Shown here piece after piece: positions 63,993 through 64,000 of a DNA stretch of 64,000 bases; position 1 is the stretch's first letter, and each line of letters begins with the position of its first letter. Source of the DNA: Pseudomonas sp. 7P_10.2_Bac1. GTDB taxonomy: Bacteria; Pseudomonadota; Gammaproteobacteria; Pseudomonadales; Pseudomonadaceae. Under the pieces are notes generated by a model. The model did no database searches. It was not told the DNA's origin and worked only from the letters and a program-made list of their open reading frames with translations. Both the position numbers and the translations under genes were made by a program. The stretch lies in assembly GCF_025465935.1 (NCBI RefSeq), contig NZ_JANLNV010000009.1, positions 18,493 to 82,492 of the forward strand. The letters run 5' to 3'.

Positions 63993-64000
63993 CGGAATTT

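Overview
The window looks like a chromosomal segment of a Pseudomonas, most likely of the fluorescens/fragi side of the genus. The evidence is the paired fabA-fabB operon, gene blocks that follow the order I remember from P. aeruginosa PAO1 (PA1412-PA1422, PA3284-PA3286, PA1608-PA1622 and the PA2656-PA2666 neighbourhood), Pseudomonas-type REP palindromes between genes, and an AGCTGCA heptamer array at the right edge. PAO1 locus tags and functions come from memory, not from a search. I see no rRNA, tRNA, CRISPR array, prophage, insertion sequence or broken gene. Coding is dense and the window reads as core chromosome.

Left part (1-22 kb): a YecA-family gene and a YbaN-like membrane protein precede a guanidinobutyrate block. 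This holds a LysR regulator (gbuR-like), gbuA, an NTF2-like protein, an NCS1 permease and a sodium:solute symporter, closed by a strong terminator. Together they would import a guanidino compound and split it to GABA and urea. Next come a 41-codon gene of the PA1414/SicX type under an apparent ANR promoter, a LysR/MFS pair, cvfB, a 59-aa small protein, a TorF-like porin, a DEAD-box helicase, an MscS-type channel, a small hydrolase, a DMT exporter, azoR with a divergent LysR gene, ppiA and an ABC exporter.

Middle part (21-47 kb): a FemAB/GNAT-like protein, then an ECF sigma factor with a short membrane-free zinc anti-sigma factor beside a FabH-like ketoacyl synthase, hrpA, two convergent EamA transporters, lpxO and cysK. 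The second EamA gene has a candidate leader peptide ending inside a hairpin. Then follow a MoxR/VWA pair, an MFS exporter, the 5-oxoprolinase operon pxpABC, a YafJ-type amidotransferase, oligopeptidase B, a YajD nuclease, a SPOUT methyltransferase and an AI-2E family permease.

Right part (47-64 kb): two alpha/beta hydrolases and a hotdog thioesterase, sixA, gpsA, a hybrid kinase like PA1611, fabA-fabB with a DesT-like palindrome upstream, an OsmC protein, a pirin, a sodium/proton antiporter-family protein, and a dCache chemoreceptor with a clear sigma-28 promoter. A PepSY/response regulator/kinase operon follows, with an apparent OmpR-family autoregulatory box, then queD and the heptamer array.

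The most interesting signals are regulatory or small: the ANR/SicX-like locus, the leader ORF with its hairpin before the EamA gene, the BqsR-like box, the sigma-28 promoter, the DesT-like operator, and several unassigned palindromes. I do not see a clearly novel multigene system.
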